NCBI RefSeq assembly: GCF_001640805.2
Contig: NC_066838.1
Location: 1,055,530 to 1,119,529 of the forward strand
Length of the DNA stretch: 64,000 nucleotides
DNA from: Lates calcarifer
Taxonomy: Eukaryota; Chordata; Actinopteri; Centropomidae
Direction: 5' to 3'
The notes under the pieces are model-generated. The model was not told where the DNA came from. It ran no database searches and saw nothing but the letters and a program-made list of their open reading frames with translations. Shown here piece by piece: positions 13,848-25,800 of this stretch. The position numbers were made by a program, and so were the translations under genes. Position 1 is the first letter of the stretch. Every line of letters starts with the position of its first letter.

Positions 13848-14603
13848 ACAATAGTACTATAATTTAAACAAAACTGAGGCTATACATGGGTAGATGGGTA
13901 AATGACCATTCATGGATATCTTAAACATCTATAAATTCTCCAGTCTCTATTCTGTCTGCATGATATCTTTACTGTAGTCTACTTAGATGGTGCAGGCTCA
14001 CTGGTCCAAAATCAAACCAGACTCAATTACAGAGCCACACTGACTTAATGTGTCTATAATTCCCTTATCGTTTTCCTAGCCTACACGTTTAACATACTTA
14101 ATACAGTATAATCCTGTTGAAAAGGCATACAGTAAAGATCTAAACAACAATAATAATAATAATAATGATAACAGACAATCATATTCAGCCCAATCGAGAT
14201 AACGCGACGGCACTGATGAATAATCCCGGCGGCCTTTACTGATGTCAAATAAAGAGAAAAGAACCGAGGAGAAGACTAATATGAGCCTAGTCTAGTAACA
14301 TGTTTGCAGCCTCAGCCTTTCGCTGTGCAGTGAGCTTTTACAGAGCTACATTCAAACAACTGTCTCACAGTTTCCCATACCAGTTCTCCGGGTTGTCGTT
14401 TTTTTCTTCTTTTTATGTATTACTGATGGGGCTCTGCTGTCTCTCTCTCTCGCCGTCCACACACACACTCAACCATTCTTACTGAAACATGAGTTGAACG
14501 CCGGCTTACCTTCCACAGCCGATACAATTGGCAGTATCCATATAAAATATAAGATATCCATAATCATTCCAGGCATTCGACTGTAAAAAGCCAATGCGTT
14601 CAT
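948..14603 (-). CDS. ephb2: ephb2, Eph receptor tyrosine kinase, first two coding exons (partial)
   Basis: EPHB2 is a transmembrane receptor tyrosine kinase that binds ephrin-B on neighbouring cells and drives contact repulsion and axon guidance. Exon 1 is 14510-14603 (31 codons plus 1 base). It encodes a signal peptide with the hydrophobic core DILYFIWILPIVSAVE and ends at a GTAAGC donor. Exon 2 is 948-1012, exactly 65 bases, after acceptor CCTCCAG and before donor GTGAGT. It encodes EVLMDSTTATAELGW followed by TIYPSQG, the start of the ligand-binding domain. The DSTTATAELGW form is that of EPHB2, as opposed to DTRTATAELGW of EPHB1 and the divergent EPHB3/B4. Phases join correctly. Intron 1 is 13.5 kb and full of repeats. 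The remaining exons lie off the left edge. Initiation at 14603 was chosen as the first in-frame ATG; in-frame Met codons 10, 13 and 15 are alternatives. Confidence 0.93.
1013..6199. other. ephb2 intron 1, distal part: no gene seen
   Basis: AT-rich intronic sequence. Visible items are a GC-richer block at 2100-2290 with a 60-to-80-codon frame on each strand that I do not recognise, and an (AT)n tract at 3623-3638 inside an inverted-repeat segment (about 3595-3736) that looks like a decayed MITE. No splice-bounded coding exon was found. Confidence 0.5.
6200..6735 (+). mobile_element. Penelope-like retroelement remnant
   Basis: The plus-strand frame at 6340-6440 reads AFKHIKFTREDTKDRRLPFL then VYRKPTHTDQ, matching the IKFT...LPFLD...VYRKPTHTDQ region of Penelope-like (Poseidon-type) reverse transcriptases. 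The rest of the RT and the endonuclease are missing. The flanks carry the inverted block seen in the hairpin at 55101-55302: ACCTCTCATCC followed by GAAGCC-type sequence, with AGTCCAGTTGCCT at the ends. It lies in ephb2 intron 1. Confidence 0.7.
6907..7368 (+). mobile_element. Possible solo LTR or old promoter/poly(A) unit
   Basis: This stretch has a TATA box (GTATAAAAGG, 7016-7025) followed about 270 bases later by a poly(A) signal (AATAAAATAAG, near 7298). It could start with TG (TGTCAACACA, 6907) and end with CA (ATCTACA, near 7368). That spacing fits the U3-R-U5 plan of an LTR. No internal coding region and no clear target duplication were found. Alternative: an unrelated promoter-like sequence in the intron. 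Confidence 0.35.
7369..10714. other. ephb2 intron 1, middle part: no gene, one common fish repeat
   Basis: No coding exon was found. Bases 8375-8530 (ATTGGAGTTGCC ... GTGAGGCAACAGTGCTAAC) are a decayed copy of a very common teleost interspersed repeat. The remainder is unremarkable AT-rich DNA. Confidence 0.5.
10715..10875 (+). repeat. Interspersed repeat, copy 1 (second copy at 21160-21335)
   Basis: The segment TTCTACAAGTCTCTGAA ... CTACTGG ... GATGGTGGTGG ... AGCACTG recurs in the same order and orientation at 21160-21335 with many substitutions. No coding frame spans both. It is probably a short non-autonomous element. Confidence 0.55.
11580..11815 (+). repeat. Retroposon 3' tail with (ATTGA)n end, copy 1
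   Basis: The block from CTGTAAATACCTATTTTAAAG through GTCTAGACCTGCTCTAT, GAAAAGTGCCTTGAGATGAC and GGCGCTATA to a run of GAATT/ATTGA units is shared with 27905-28020, 34590-34725 and 38500-38690. A 3' terminal simple repeat with a constant body is typical of the 3' ends of teleost LINE families. Sequence further left (from about 11160) may belong to the same insertion. Confidence 0.6.
13558..13585. repeat. (TTCA)n microsatellite
   Basis: About seven tandem TTCA units in ephb2 intron 1. Confidence 0.9.
13807..13844. repeat. (AC)n microsatellite
   Basis: About 19 AC units in ephb2 intron 1. Confidence 0.95.
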
Positions 14604-14644
14604 CGCGCAGCCGTCCAGCAGCGGGCCATTGACTGTGGATTCAT
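14600..14644 (-). promoter_or_regulatory. Upstream ORF overlapping the ephb2 start codon
   Basis: In the ephb2 leader an out-of-frame ATG at 14644 (with a second in the same frame at 14629) opens a 14-codon ORF. Its TGA stop overlaps the main start as ATGA at 14603-14600. Such an overlap can limit or couple translation of the main frame; that effect is an inference. Confidence 0.5.
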
Positions 14645-14790
14645 TCAGAGCTGCAGCGCATCCTCCTCCTCATCATCATCATCAGCAATAGCAACAGCAG
14701 CAGAGGGATAAAAGCTGAGGAGGTGCTGCTCAGGCCAGTTCGGACGAAACCAAAAGGAAGGGGCGGGAAAACACCGAAAAGCGATACAAC
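14604..14790 (-). promoter_or_regulatory. ephb2 5' leader and proximal promoter
   Basis: Upstream of the ephb2 start is a leader with CTC/ATC/AGC-type triplet runs (14662-14705) and then a GC box, GGGGCGGG, at 14760-14767, in a locally GC-rich block within AT-rich surroundings. There is no convincing TATA box, as expected for a broadly regulated receptor gene. The transcription start is not resolved from sequence. Confidence 0.45.
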
Positions 14791-14949
14791 ATCTTCATCC
14801 CTCTGTCCCTACTGAGAGATCTAATATTTACTATGAAAAACCGCGAGCTCGTCCCGGTGAGAAGAGCTATTATTAATGAGCTGCTGGTTTTGGTTTAGGA
14901 GGAATTGTAGGTCAATCAACAAATCACAGCAGTTACTATTATTTATTTC

Positions 14950-16340
14950 TAGAGGTGGACGTAACCAAGTAGCTACATCCACTCATATACTGAGGTATTA
15001 CTTTGTACTTAAGCTCCACTACAGTTCAAAGGGAATTATTGGACTTTTTAGTTACTTAAGTTACTAGTTACTTTTCAGATTAAGGTTTTGCATAAAACAT
15101 ATATAAGATTATAAAATACAAAAATAGATCAAGATGAAATCAGTGGTTCCCAACATGTTTGACATAAAATAAAGCAGTGTGGCTTTAACAAGAAAGATAA
15201 ACACGTTTCTTACAATTACATTTGAATGCTGACACTTTGGAAAATTAATTTTCAAAATAAAAACAATTTTAGACCATACTTAATTAAAGGAAGTAAAGAG
15301 ACAATTTAAGAGGTCAGAAGTCTAAAAAGTCTTTAAAAAAAAATTCTTCAGTGCTGCTATACTGACATAGAAACATGAGTCCTGCTACAAAATCTGCTGT
15401 TCTTGGGGTATTCAGGTACTTATCCATGGTCAGTGTATTTCTTACAATGGATAGTGATCAGCATGCCACCAGTTTGGAGAAGCAGCAGGAACACAGGCGT
15501 AGGAAGTTAAGCAATGAACTACAGTGGACAGGGTCAGCAGCCAGAAGTATGTATTCAAAAAAATTGGTGTCATTTTCAGTGTATGTTATATTTAGAATAT
15601 TTTCGCCTCTTTACCTTGCCATCAGGCAGCACTGTTATATGAGTCATTATGGAACACCTGAGTTGTTGGTCTACTGTTTTGTTATTGTGTGATTTCAGTG
15701 TTTTAAAGGGTCAGTTTGGATTCACCAAAGTCAGAAAATAAAACAAAAATCCTAACTGGTCAAGGCAGCGGTTAGGGTTAGGGTTAGGGTTAGGATTAGC
15801 GGCTGTCTAGGTAAGGTAAAGTGGTAAAAGTGTACTAAATTCAGCATACATTTAAACTGATGCAGATTTTTTAGGTGCCTAAATTATATTTTGGTGTTAA
15901 CTCTGTCCACTGCAGTACATTGCTTACATTTCTGCACTAGTACTGATGTTTCTTCTTCAGGACATGGTGACGTCCTGTAGGTAATATGCTGACTATGGTT
16001 AAATACCTCATATAAGTCCACATCGAATAAAATAAACTATCCCTTTAAATGATTAATGGAAAATTACTTTTTCCCCAAGGTACATAATGAGGCATTTTAG
16101 CAGAACTGCATTGCATTGAAAAATACACATTAGATGAAAACACCACACTTTGGAATTCTCACCTTGTTTAAATGAGTTTGTGAGGAAAAAATGACTTCAC
16201 TTGACGAAGTGGAGTAATGGCGGACAGTAGGCACTCGGCAGAGGGCGACCTCACTTGATACGAACTCACATGGTCACGTGACACGAAATCCTCTGGATTG
16301 AGGTGAAACTACTACTTGAGTAAAAGTATTGCTTTTAATT
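14950..16340. mobile_element. Decayed fish repeat with inverted ends upstream of ephb2
   Basis: The left part (about 14953-15090: AAGTAGCTACATCCACTCATATACT ... TACTTAAG ... CCACTACAG ... TTAGTTACTAGTTACTTT) matches the pattern of a widespread teleost element. A reverse-oriented end-like piece (ACTACTTGAGTAAAAGTATTGCTTTTA) lies at 16309-16338. Between them is a four-unit GTTAGGG run at 15771-15795 resembling a short interstitial telomere repeat. No intact frame. Boundaries are approximate. Confidence 0.4.
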
Positions 16341-16719
16341 CTCTCTGTGGGATGTGTTATTTGCTTTTGGGCAAACAGAACAACACCGGTTTAAACTGAA
16401 AACCATGTTATTCCACCAGAGTAATGTAAAAATGTGTGGACTGGTGATCTGTCCAGGGGGATTGGAACCAGCTCCCCCACAACCTATAAAGGATAAGATA
16501 AGATAGATAATGGATGGATAATGGATAACACAACATCGGTAGATAATTCTCCAGTCACAGTAAACAGAGTGGGTTTTTTTCTCTGTTGGACATCCCACAA
16601 TGAACCAGAGCAACAGTCTCAAACCTGGAAAGGGGTCTTCATTATCTGCTGCCCACATACTGTTCAGCTCTTGGGACAAATGCAGTTGACCATGCTGTCC
16701 CTGACAGAGACCCCTACTT

Positions 16720-18080
16720 CATGAGTGCATTCACTGTCCACACCACCACAGACCTCTCTATCAGGTCACAGTGAGATAAAAATATTCATAAAACCAGCTG
16801 CACATAAGATAAGAAAACAATCTGTGGCCTGTAAAAATGGCAACATTACTGGAAGAAAGATAATTTTGAAAAATTATATGATCAAATCTTACATAACAAT
16901 CTCAGTCATCAACAGAGACTCATTCAAATCAACAACCAGAAATAATCAGAACTCTGTTGTTTATCTAATTACAATGAATGACATCAAAAACAGCATAAAA
17001 AAATTGGCAAAGCATGTGGGGCTGACAGAGGACAGAGATGCTGAAAGACAGCAGCCCTGAGCTGAGACAGGCTATGCTTCAGCTGTTCAATCTCCTTCTC
17101 CAGTCACGTTTCTTTCTTGAGATCTGGAGCCAAGGACCTGTTTCCCCAATACACAGGAGTGGAGATAAATTAGACTTTAACAGCTACAGAGGCATCTTTG
17201 TGAGCTATAATCTGGAGAGGGTTTTTTGCAGCATTGTGCATCATTGCACTAATAACCATATTCACACTCTACACACTATTCGTACACACCATCATTAATC
17301 ATCACATATACCAAAAAAGGGTAAATTTTTTTTCATTTTATTGATTAATATTTGTCAAGAGGGATTATAATATAACATTACCCAAATCAGTGTACAGAAT
17401 AAATTTCATGATACAAGTCAATGTCAGTAAGAAATGTGAAGTAAAAATTGGCAACAAAACTGCAGATCTCTTCACTCATGACATCACTTTCAATGTGGAA
17501 TCCCTGGCTTAACCTTTAACAACAAGGAAGTTAAATTCCTGTTCCAAGCTGATGACCTAGTGCTGCTGTCACTCACACAACAAGGACTACAGCAGCAGGA
17601 CCTCCTAGAGCAGTACGGTCAGAACTGGGCCCTTACTGTCAACTTTAATAAAAACACAATCTTTGAGAAACAAACAAACAAACAAACACACCCCACATTA
17701 TTATTACCTTATCATCCCAGTCGGTAGTAAAGTTTGAGGTCCACTCAGTCATCAGGACTACATTAGATAGGACAAGCATCTCATAGAGACTGAGCCCCCA
17801 GAACACACTGAGATTTCAGGTGTAAAAAATCCAAGAACTGAACTCCCAAGAGTCCCTTCTGTATTCTGGTCCTGAGACTTACTGATCAAATAACACCCAG
17901 TGCTGTTTAACCTCAGACCAGCACTGCACTCCAACCACTAATCAGAGTAAACCAAATTATTAAATTAACAAATATGCCTCTCTGGAACACTAGACAAATC
18001 AAACCAAATCTCAAAACCTAAACCACGATCCTGACTCAGGGACCACAGTCTAACCACAGAGAAAGGAAGACACAAGTAGT
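16720..18080 (+). mobile_element. LINE (non-LTR retrotransposon) remnant
   Basis: Plus-strand frames resemble LINE reverse transcriptase. At 17038-17240 the frame reads LKDSSPELRQAMLQLFNLLL, then PISPIH-type sequence SPIHRSGDKLDFNSYRGI, the classical RT block before the palm. A second frame at 17530-17640 holds ADDLVLLS (catalytic ADD; the usual preceding Tyr is Gln here) followed by QQGLQQQDLLEQYGQNWAL. The pieces are in order but separated by deletions and stops, so the element is dead. It resembles L1/Tx1-like fish LINEs; the family was not fixed. Confidence 0.75.
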
Positions 18081-18387
18081 CCCGGCTACTGGACTGCATG
18101 ACAGCTGAGGTAGAGACAGAGATGCATTTCATTCATTTAAAATGTGACAACTATAGTGAAATCAAAGTGGAATACTATTCCACTATTTGTTAATCCCAGA
18201 AGAGGGACATGCAGCAAACATAGCTGCACAACATATGACTGTATGTCACATACTGAGGGACAAATCATTGAAATGTTACTGAATGTGACAAATAATTATC
18301 TTAACATAACATATAGAATACAAATATAATAAAAGAAAACAACATTTAAATAGATAGCAAGAAAGGGTGATGGAGAATGAGAACAAA

Positions 18388-18542
18388 TGAGAGAGAGAGC
18401 TAGAGAGGGTGATGGAGAGAGAGAGAACAAGCATGAGAGTGAGAGGGAGTAAGAGTGAGAGAGGGTGAGGAAGAGAGAGAGAGAGAGACAGCAGATAGTG
18501 AGCGAGAGTGACTTAGAGAGAGAGAGAGTGAGAGAGAGCTCA
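18388..18542. repeat. (GA)n purine-rich tract
   Basis: Imperfect GAGA tract of about 150 bases. The serine/leucine-rich open frame on the opposite strand is a by-product of this repeat. Confidence 0.85.
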
Positions 18543-20638
18543 GTGAGGAAATAGAGCAGAAGAATATGGGCCTGACAAAAAGGAATCCAGCCTGCCTCCA
18601 GATGAGTGAGGGCTGCAAAACAACAGATTAAAGGAACCCAGGGCTTGTTCCCATGGAAACCTTTGCCCAGGGAGACGGCGATGAGAATGCAGCAGATTGT
18701 AGGTCAGACGAGCCATCAGCGATCCAATCAGACATAATCTGTCTTGACTTGTGGGTCATAGATTGAGCAGTAAAGCTGGTGCCTTTCTCTGGCTTCTCTC
18801 ACCATTAGAGTTCCAGTCCTAGCAAACAGAGCAGAGCCGTGTCTCTGTAATCACTGTAGGACTGCTCAGTGAGCCAGGTGTAAACACTGGATAAATATAT
18901 AACCAGTATTTTTAACCATCAGAAATTTTACTTTTACTTAATTCTTTTTGATCTCAAGTATTTTAGGCTGCTAATAACAAAATAATAAAATTCACAAAAT
19001 GTCATCATTAACTGTGTGAGAATGGAATGGAACAAGATCAGCAGCTTCCACAGGGAAGAAGCTGCCAGTGAGTCCGAGGCCACTGGGGGCAGAGTTCCAG
19101 AGGGCTCTATGTTCTGAAAGGAGATATTCAGATATAGCAGACTGTTTCAGGTGTGAGAAGCACAGGCCTGGGTTAGCATTATTTGAACCTGGGTTAGCAT
19201 TATTTGAACCTGGGTTAGCATTATTGGAACAGTACAAAAAATGTACAATAGTGCAACAGCCGGGTTCACTCTTGTCAAGAAATAATTTAAAGATGATATG
19301 TCAGATGGGGATTGTGTCCTAGACTAACAACTCCTTTAAATATTTACGAGGACATCAACAACTGCTGACTATAGGGCAAACCTTAATCCCCCTTTCTTTT
19401 GAATCATATATCATCTTTTTACTGGAACAACTAAAGTAGCCTGATCTCTAAAAATGCAACTAGCACAGACAAACAGTGTTGTCAAAGGACCACCTAGTCA
19501 AAGCCTTCACACTAAACTTACTTTCAGTTTTTTAAAATGCTTATTTTATTTCTGGAAGAAAACAATAGACCATGTGTTTCTTAAGAACCCCTACATTTAC
19601 ACTAATTAAACCTGGATTTATGAGTGGGCTTTAGTAGCTGTTTAAAACAAAGTTTCAGAAACCTTCATTCCATTTGTGAAACCATATAGCCATTCCTGGC
19701 TATTTAATCAGGTTTACATCAAACACCATCAGTTTGTTATCAAGGAGAGTGCTAAAACTGTTTAAGACACAGAAGGAGATTTGAGAAATCTTTTCTCTAT
19801 TTGTGACCAGGTCTTTGATCTACACCTAGTTGACTGTTGTCTGGATGGAGAATATGCAGCGAAATTGCAATTATTTTGCTTTTACACATAAAATAAGTTT
19901 CACAAATGTGGTGTGGTTTTCACATTTTCTCTTATCTAAACGTTTTTTTTACAATCACTGACACAGACTGGTCAACCAATAACTGTAAATGAATTCAGAC
20001 ACATGATGTCATCCAAAGCAAAAGCATAACCTTAACCAAAGTGTAGTAGTAAGTAAAGTAAGTAAAGCTTTATTCATAGCGCTTTTTAAACACACAGTTA
20101 CAAAGTGCTTCACGCACATTGTAAAACAACCACATATGAGACTGTAGGACAAAAATTACCTCCTACTTATGATTTCTGTGCAGTAAAAGAATAGAGAGAA
20201 ATGTGCCGACTGACAATTCTGTTTTTTACAAAACATAATATAGAAAAATCTAAATATTAAATTTAAGAGGGGAGGTTGGGAGAGGTACATAGAGAAAGTC
20301 AGTAATTAACTGGATAATAATCCCAGACTTCAGTGTGGTCTTGATAGTGATGAGAGGTGAAGGCAGAATGCTCCTTTAAGCCTCTGTGCCAAATAGTAAA
20401 AATGAGCCTTGCTGGGAAGTGACAGGGGTCTTCTACAATTAAACATCACAACTGCGTTTTCCAAACCCCAGGGCATGAACAAATACAAAATATTTAATTA
20501 CTAATGTAACTGTCATGCACAACAAACCAAAGCTTTCCTGAGCCACACATGGAAATACATGTCTGTTGTGTTGAGATTCTTTTTATATTAAACCAAGCAT
20601 CTCTTACTAAATGAAGCTTTGGCACTGAGATCAGACAG

Positions 20639-20700
<62 letters not shown>

Positions 20701-20929
20701 TACATACATATATCACACAAATAATGTATGGAATAATCCTATGTAAAACTATTGGCTAAGGATAATTGGAAATACGGTAAAATTGTTATTCACATCAGCG
20801 GTTATGACACCTGATATGGCAACTGGCAAGTGAGGTTGCTAAAATTAATGTCGAGACAAGTTCTGTGCTTTGCCTAATTCCATTCACCTTATACTGTATA
20901 TGCTTCGTTTAGGCAATATTATTAGGAAA
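18543..20929. other. Intergenic, ephb2 to lactbl1: no gene seen
   Basis: AT-rich sequence without a supportable exon. It includes a three-unit imperfect tandem repeat of about 21 bases (GGGTTAGCATTATTTGAACCT, near 19170-19230), a common repeat piece (AAGCTTTATTCATAGCGCTTTT, about 20065) and the (AC)n run at 20641-20695. Confidence 0.5.
20641..20695. repeat. (AC)n microsatellite
   Basis: About 26 AC units followed by an ATAC/ATACAT tail. Confidence 0.95.
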
Positions 20930-21680
20930 CACTCCATAAACATTCATTGTTATGCAGATGATACTCAATTATATTTATAAATCAAGCCAGATGATACCAG
21001 TCAGTTTGCTAAACTTCAAGCATGTCAAGACCTGGATGACCAACAATTTTTTGTGATTAAAATCTGAAATAACTGCAGTCATTGTACATGGCCCCAACCA
21101 CCTCAGAGACACTTTATCAAATGATATACAGACAGGTGACAAATTAAAGGAAAAACCTTACTAAGGTGTTCGGCCACCAAGTGGTGCCAGAAAAATTTCA
21201 GTGCACATTTGTATTGATTCTACAAGCCTCTGAAATCTACTGGAGGGATGGAACAACATTCTTCCAACAGATATTCCCTCATTTGGTGTTTTGATGATGG
21301 TGGTAGAGAGCACTGTCCAAAATGTTAGTCCAAAATCTCCCAGGTAAGTAATCATCAAACCATTCAACTATCCAACATTTAAGAGCAGGTTTAAAACTTT
21401 CCATTTTGATAAAGTTTATAGTTAGGGCTGGCTGGCTTTGAAACAGCCCCTAGTTATGTAGCCATATGCCTGGACAAATGAGGGACTCTTTATGATGTAC
21501 CAAGCTATGTCTCTTTTTCTCTCCCTCTCTCTCTCTCTAGTCAAGGCAGATGGATGCCTACAATGAGTCCAGTTCTGCTCAAGGTTTCTATCTGTTCTTC
21601 CTTGTCACCTGCTCTCTATGAAAAGTTCCCTGACTTGACATCTCATATAAAGCCATTCCAGGTTGTTGAATTTATTATAA
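20930..21680 (+). mobile_element. CR1/L2-like LINE remnant (RT YADD box and 3' UTR)
   Basis: The frame at 20951-20980 reads YADDTQLYL, the catalytic reverse-transcriptase box. It is followed by a stop and then by related but broken sequence up to 21135 (KPDDTSQFAKLQACQDL). Downstream, 21360-21670 carries the long LINE 3' region (GGACTCTTTATGATG ... GTTCTGCTCAAGGTTTCTATCTGTT). Bases 21160-21335 hold the interspersed repeat shared with 10715-10875, so a second element sits within it. Confidence 0.7.
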
Positions 21681-22389
21681 ACTTTTATGATATCTACTTC
21701 CTCTTTCGTTTGCAGAGACATTTGTACTAAAGACACATATGGAGTATATGTGTCACTCATATACTGGAATGAAAATGTATACACTTATAGTTTATATCTG
21801 AATAGAGTGCCATCCATGCTGAACAACTAATCCACAAGTATAATCTTTAAAAAAAAAAAAAAAAGTATTAATGTTGATACAAGATGTCCTTAATATATGT
21901 GTGATTAAAAAAAAGGCCAGTAGATGAAAAGCAGACAGAACCTGCATGGTGTAAAACACAATAATTTAAAGTCTATAGTTCCCTCTAGTGGTTGGAGTGG
22001 TCACTGCATACATACATCACTCTGAGGCAATAAGCAACAGCCAGTGGAATTTTCTCAGGCGGCATGACACAACTGTGGAACTCTCATCATGATATCAGGA
22101 GCTTTATTTATTATTAAGCAACTGTAACATGTACTTTTAGAAAATTGTTATCTTACAGAACCCATCCTTCTAAAGAGGGTCTTTCTTTCAAAATGCAATT
22201 AAAGATTTTGAAAGTTTAGTTCAGTCCTTGTCTGCAGGCTGCTGTTGGACCTGTGCTTGTTCACATCTGGTCTAATCTTCATAAATTTCCATGATACTTA
22301 ACCCTGCCCTGTCCTTCTGATATAATGATGAAGAGCATTCAGCAGTGGATGAGTGATGCGTGTATAGAATTAACCCCAGAGGATGTGAG

Positions 22390-22729
22390 ATGATTTGATT
22401 GCGGAGGATGAGTGCTTAGTCGGTTCCATTTCAGGGCCCTCCTTACATTTGGCTCTGTGGCTGAATCTCCCAGCAGCTTATGATGTCACAGTGGAGTGGG
22501 AATAGAATCGGCTCTTCATCAGTAGCCAGGGATCACAGTCAGGATTAAGTGCATGTAGGTGGTGGTCTGTGGCCAGTGACTGCTCAGGAGCAGTGGAGCT
22601 GAGTTCATGCAGCCCTGTTGGCTTTTCCCCTGTGGACCACGCAGGAAATGAAACTCTGGATTTTTGCTGTCTGGCGGTGAAGAATGACACAAAGATGAGA
22701 TAAATCGAAGGCTTTTTCCCCCTCCTTTG
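22390..22729 (+). promoter_or_regulatory. lactbl1 promoter region and probable non-coding first exon
   Basis: The lactbl1 coding exon begins at an acceptor (TTTCTTTCTAG, ending 22882), so an upstream non-coding exon is required. The best donor is CCTTTG|GTAAGC at 22729/22730, which leaves a short intron of 153 bases. The transcription start is unresolved; sequence from about 22390 is less AT-rich than its surroundings. Confidence 0.4.
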
Positions 22730-22882
22730 GTAAGCTAAATGATTTGAACCTGCATCTTCTGTTTATGAAAGTAAATGTTCATTTCCATTTAAGTTTAAAC
22801 TTTTTACATAAAAATGTACATGTGAGATTTGTGCTTTACTTACAGTCATTCTTCAGTAAATTTTGCTAATATTTCTTTCTAG

Positions 22883-25800
22883 ACTGTGTCAGCTGCCCAT
22901 TACAACCACTAACCAACATGAAGGTGAAATGGACCATGCTGGGCATGGTTGTCTTCTTTCTACTCTCCGTGGTCATGACCTGCTGTTTCATTTGGCAGTA
23001 CAGGATGCCAAAGCTGAAGACAGGTAAAGTTTATGTAGCCACCACAGATTTACACACTAAGAACACCCACACATTGACTTTATAAAACATATACTATGAC
23101 TTTTCAACCTGGGATTACGTGGGCCTTTCTTAGCCTCTTTGGTGTAATTGCTCGTTTGCAGAAGCTGCAGCAGGATTACACAAAGCTGGAAATAGTGGCA
23201 GCAGGATTAGCTGCCCGGTTAAAGCTGACATTAGAGAAACATGGGGTGGGTGGCGAGGGGGGTTCTGGATGAAATAACAGTCACTGCCCTCTGTTCAAGG
23301 TGTACAGTCTGAATGTGGCAAACAAGCTGTACCTGAAGGAATTCATAAATAAAATAATAAAAACAGCTCTGCTTTATAACCTTGCCGGTATTTCATTTAA
23401 TTTAAGCCGGTTGGCATATTTGTAGCACTTAATAATGAACTGCACTATAATTATTGTTTTATGACTAGTTTGTTCATGCTGGATTTTTGCTGTAAAAGAA
23501 ATTATTTCCCACTATTTAATACCACTATAGAACATGTTTTAAATCACCTTAGTGAGGAAGGAAGGAGGAATGCTACAGTATCTTACCATCTTCATATGGC
23601 TGTATTAGATCAGGTACTGTATTAATTACATCATTATATTAGAACAGATGGGTATAAAATATCAGTAACAGGCCTAGTGGAATTAGAGGTCTGTCATCAC
23701 AGTTAATCAGCCATCAAACTGAACAGGTGTTTTTCCTCACTTTTAGGATCATGCCAGTCTTTTACTGTTACTTCAACAGTCAGTTAAAAAAAAAACTTAT
23801 AAAAGTAATAATCAGGTGAAAATTTTAATATTTATTTCTAAGGGCACAAACCAAATTCCATCCACCTCCATTATATTGTGGTTGAAGCAGAGGTTCAGAG
23901 ACAGACATCTTAGAGCCTGACCAATTAAAACTGAAACTATCTGTACAGAGAAATACAGTGCCACTAGTTTTTCTTTTTATAATTTCAGTAACCCAATCAT
24001 TCAACGTGCCTCTGTAATGTGGGAAGGTGTGCTATGCCCTTGCTAGTTGTATGTCTGTTTCTATTAAGCTTCCCATTGTGAACTGGATATGGGGACCAAT
24101 ATGTCATACTGTCTAATAGTCACTGCTCTTAAACTTGGGACATGGAGCTATTACATGGGGTGCTCACTTGAGGGAAAAATATGGGGAGTGTCTGCAGTGG
24201 AGTGGATAGGATTTATGAAGAGAGAATAATCAGACAAGAGTTCTGTAATGTTTGCAAGGCTGTCAAGATTCAGGCAAGCAAGATTCAGACAACATAAAAA
24301 AGATGTAAAATACAAAATGGACAGATTTTTTTATAGGGAAGTAAAATCGTTGATCAAACATCAGTTAGTCAGTCAGTCAAATTCCAAACTGGAAGGTGTA
24401 ATGCCATTATAAAAGAACCATGTGTCCTTTGTGTGCAAAAAATTTGTCTGTTTCAGTGTCAGTGTTCTCCAATATTGTTAAAAGTTAATAAAACTAAATT
24501 TGATATACTCATTTTGGGAATGAATTTGGTTTAACCCAAGAGGGTATGAGAGAACATTTTTGAGAGTGACTGATGTAGTCTATCAGTAGTCTATCTATGA
24601 GTTTTGTTCAGTTACAATTAGCTCAATTAGCTCAGGATTTAAGAGATGCAGCATGCAGTCAGTGCATCTAGTAGTTGGAGTAGCTCCTTTTAACAGCTCC
24701 TACAACTGTAATGCCTTGTTTTTTTAACATGTGTTAAACATACAACATACAACATGTGTGATAGACAACAGTGGATCTTATGGCTCTTCTAATCTGACTG
24801 TAGGATTGACAACAAACAATTTCAAAATCACACACATTTGGAAATTTTCCATAATGCCCTACCCTAAAACCAAAATGTTCTACAGTCAAGGGGAAGTGTC
24901 AAAACCAGTGTCAAACCAGTCTTATTGTTAATCTCTGGTTATACAGCTGGGATGTATGCCATCACACCATGACAGATGGAAATGTTTCTGCATATTTCAC
25001 ACGTGACAAGCCTTTTTTCCTTTTCCACAGAGGTGGTTGTAAAGAAAACAACAGCAGAGGAGATGTGCCCTCGCTTCCCTGAGCCTGTGCCCCTAAAACA
25101 TCCCATCACTCCACTGAGGGTGGCCTTAGAGCAGGTGAATCGCTTTCAACATTTTTTTTTTTTTGATTCATGTTACAATGTTTTATTATGTTAATATTCT
25201 GAATATAGTTATAGTTAGTTTTACTGATGTTTCTCCTAACAGGTAGATGTACTCCTGAGGTCGAGCATTCACACCACCAGGCTACCAGCAATATCAGCCA
25301 TTGTGGTTTTAAATGACTCTGTTCTGTGGAATGGAAACTTTGGCAAGAAGAACATAAGTGACCCCTCCTCTTCTGCACCCAATGAGTACACAGTGTACAG
25401 GTAAGATTTATAGTCATGCAGAGTGTGTAGTGGAGGAGATTACTATAAAATATGACAGAGATATGACAAAAGGGAAGTGGTGATTTGGCTACTATGCCAA
25501 ATACTTAGTTATTAATATTATCCTGTTCTAAAAGATGCTCAGCCAGTCCATAATATTAGCAGCTCCATTTGAATAATAATCATTACCACACATGATGCAA
25601 ACTGCAGTCTAATTCTTCTATTGGATTTTGTATTTGATTTGAGGCTTAGAGTTAGAATTAGGAATAGGGGTTAGGATTAGAGCTTCACTGTATTAAGTAA
25701 GCTTCATATAGGACCTGTGATCAATGAGACTGAACCACTCACTAAATTAAGTGCTTAAATCTGCAGCAGCAGTGGAATGCTATGTATTATTAAACTGGGA

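Noticed and set aside
15771..15795. Four GTTAGGG units as a telomere scar
   Set aside because: Too short to imply a telomere fusion; short interstitial runs arise often by chance and slippage.
20494..20709. Frames rich in CV, HT or YI across (AC)n/(AT)n runs here and at 13800, 28320, 54480, 56700 and 63350
   Set aside because: They are microsatellite translation artefacts without start context, splice sites or homology.
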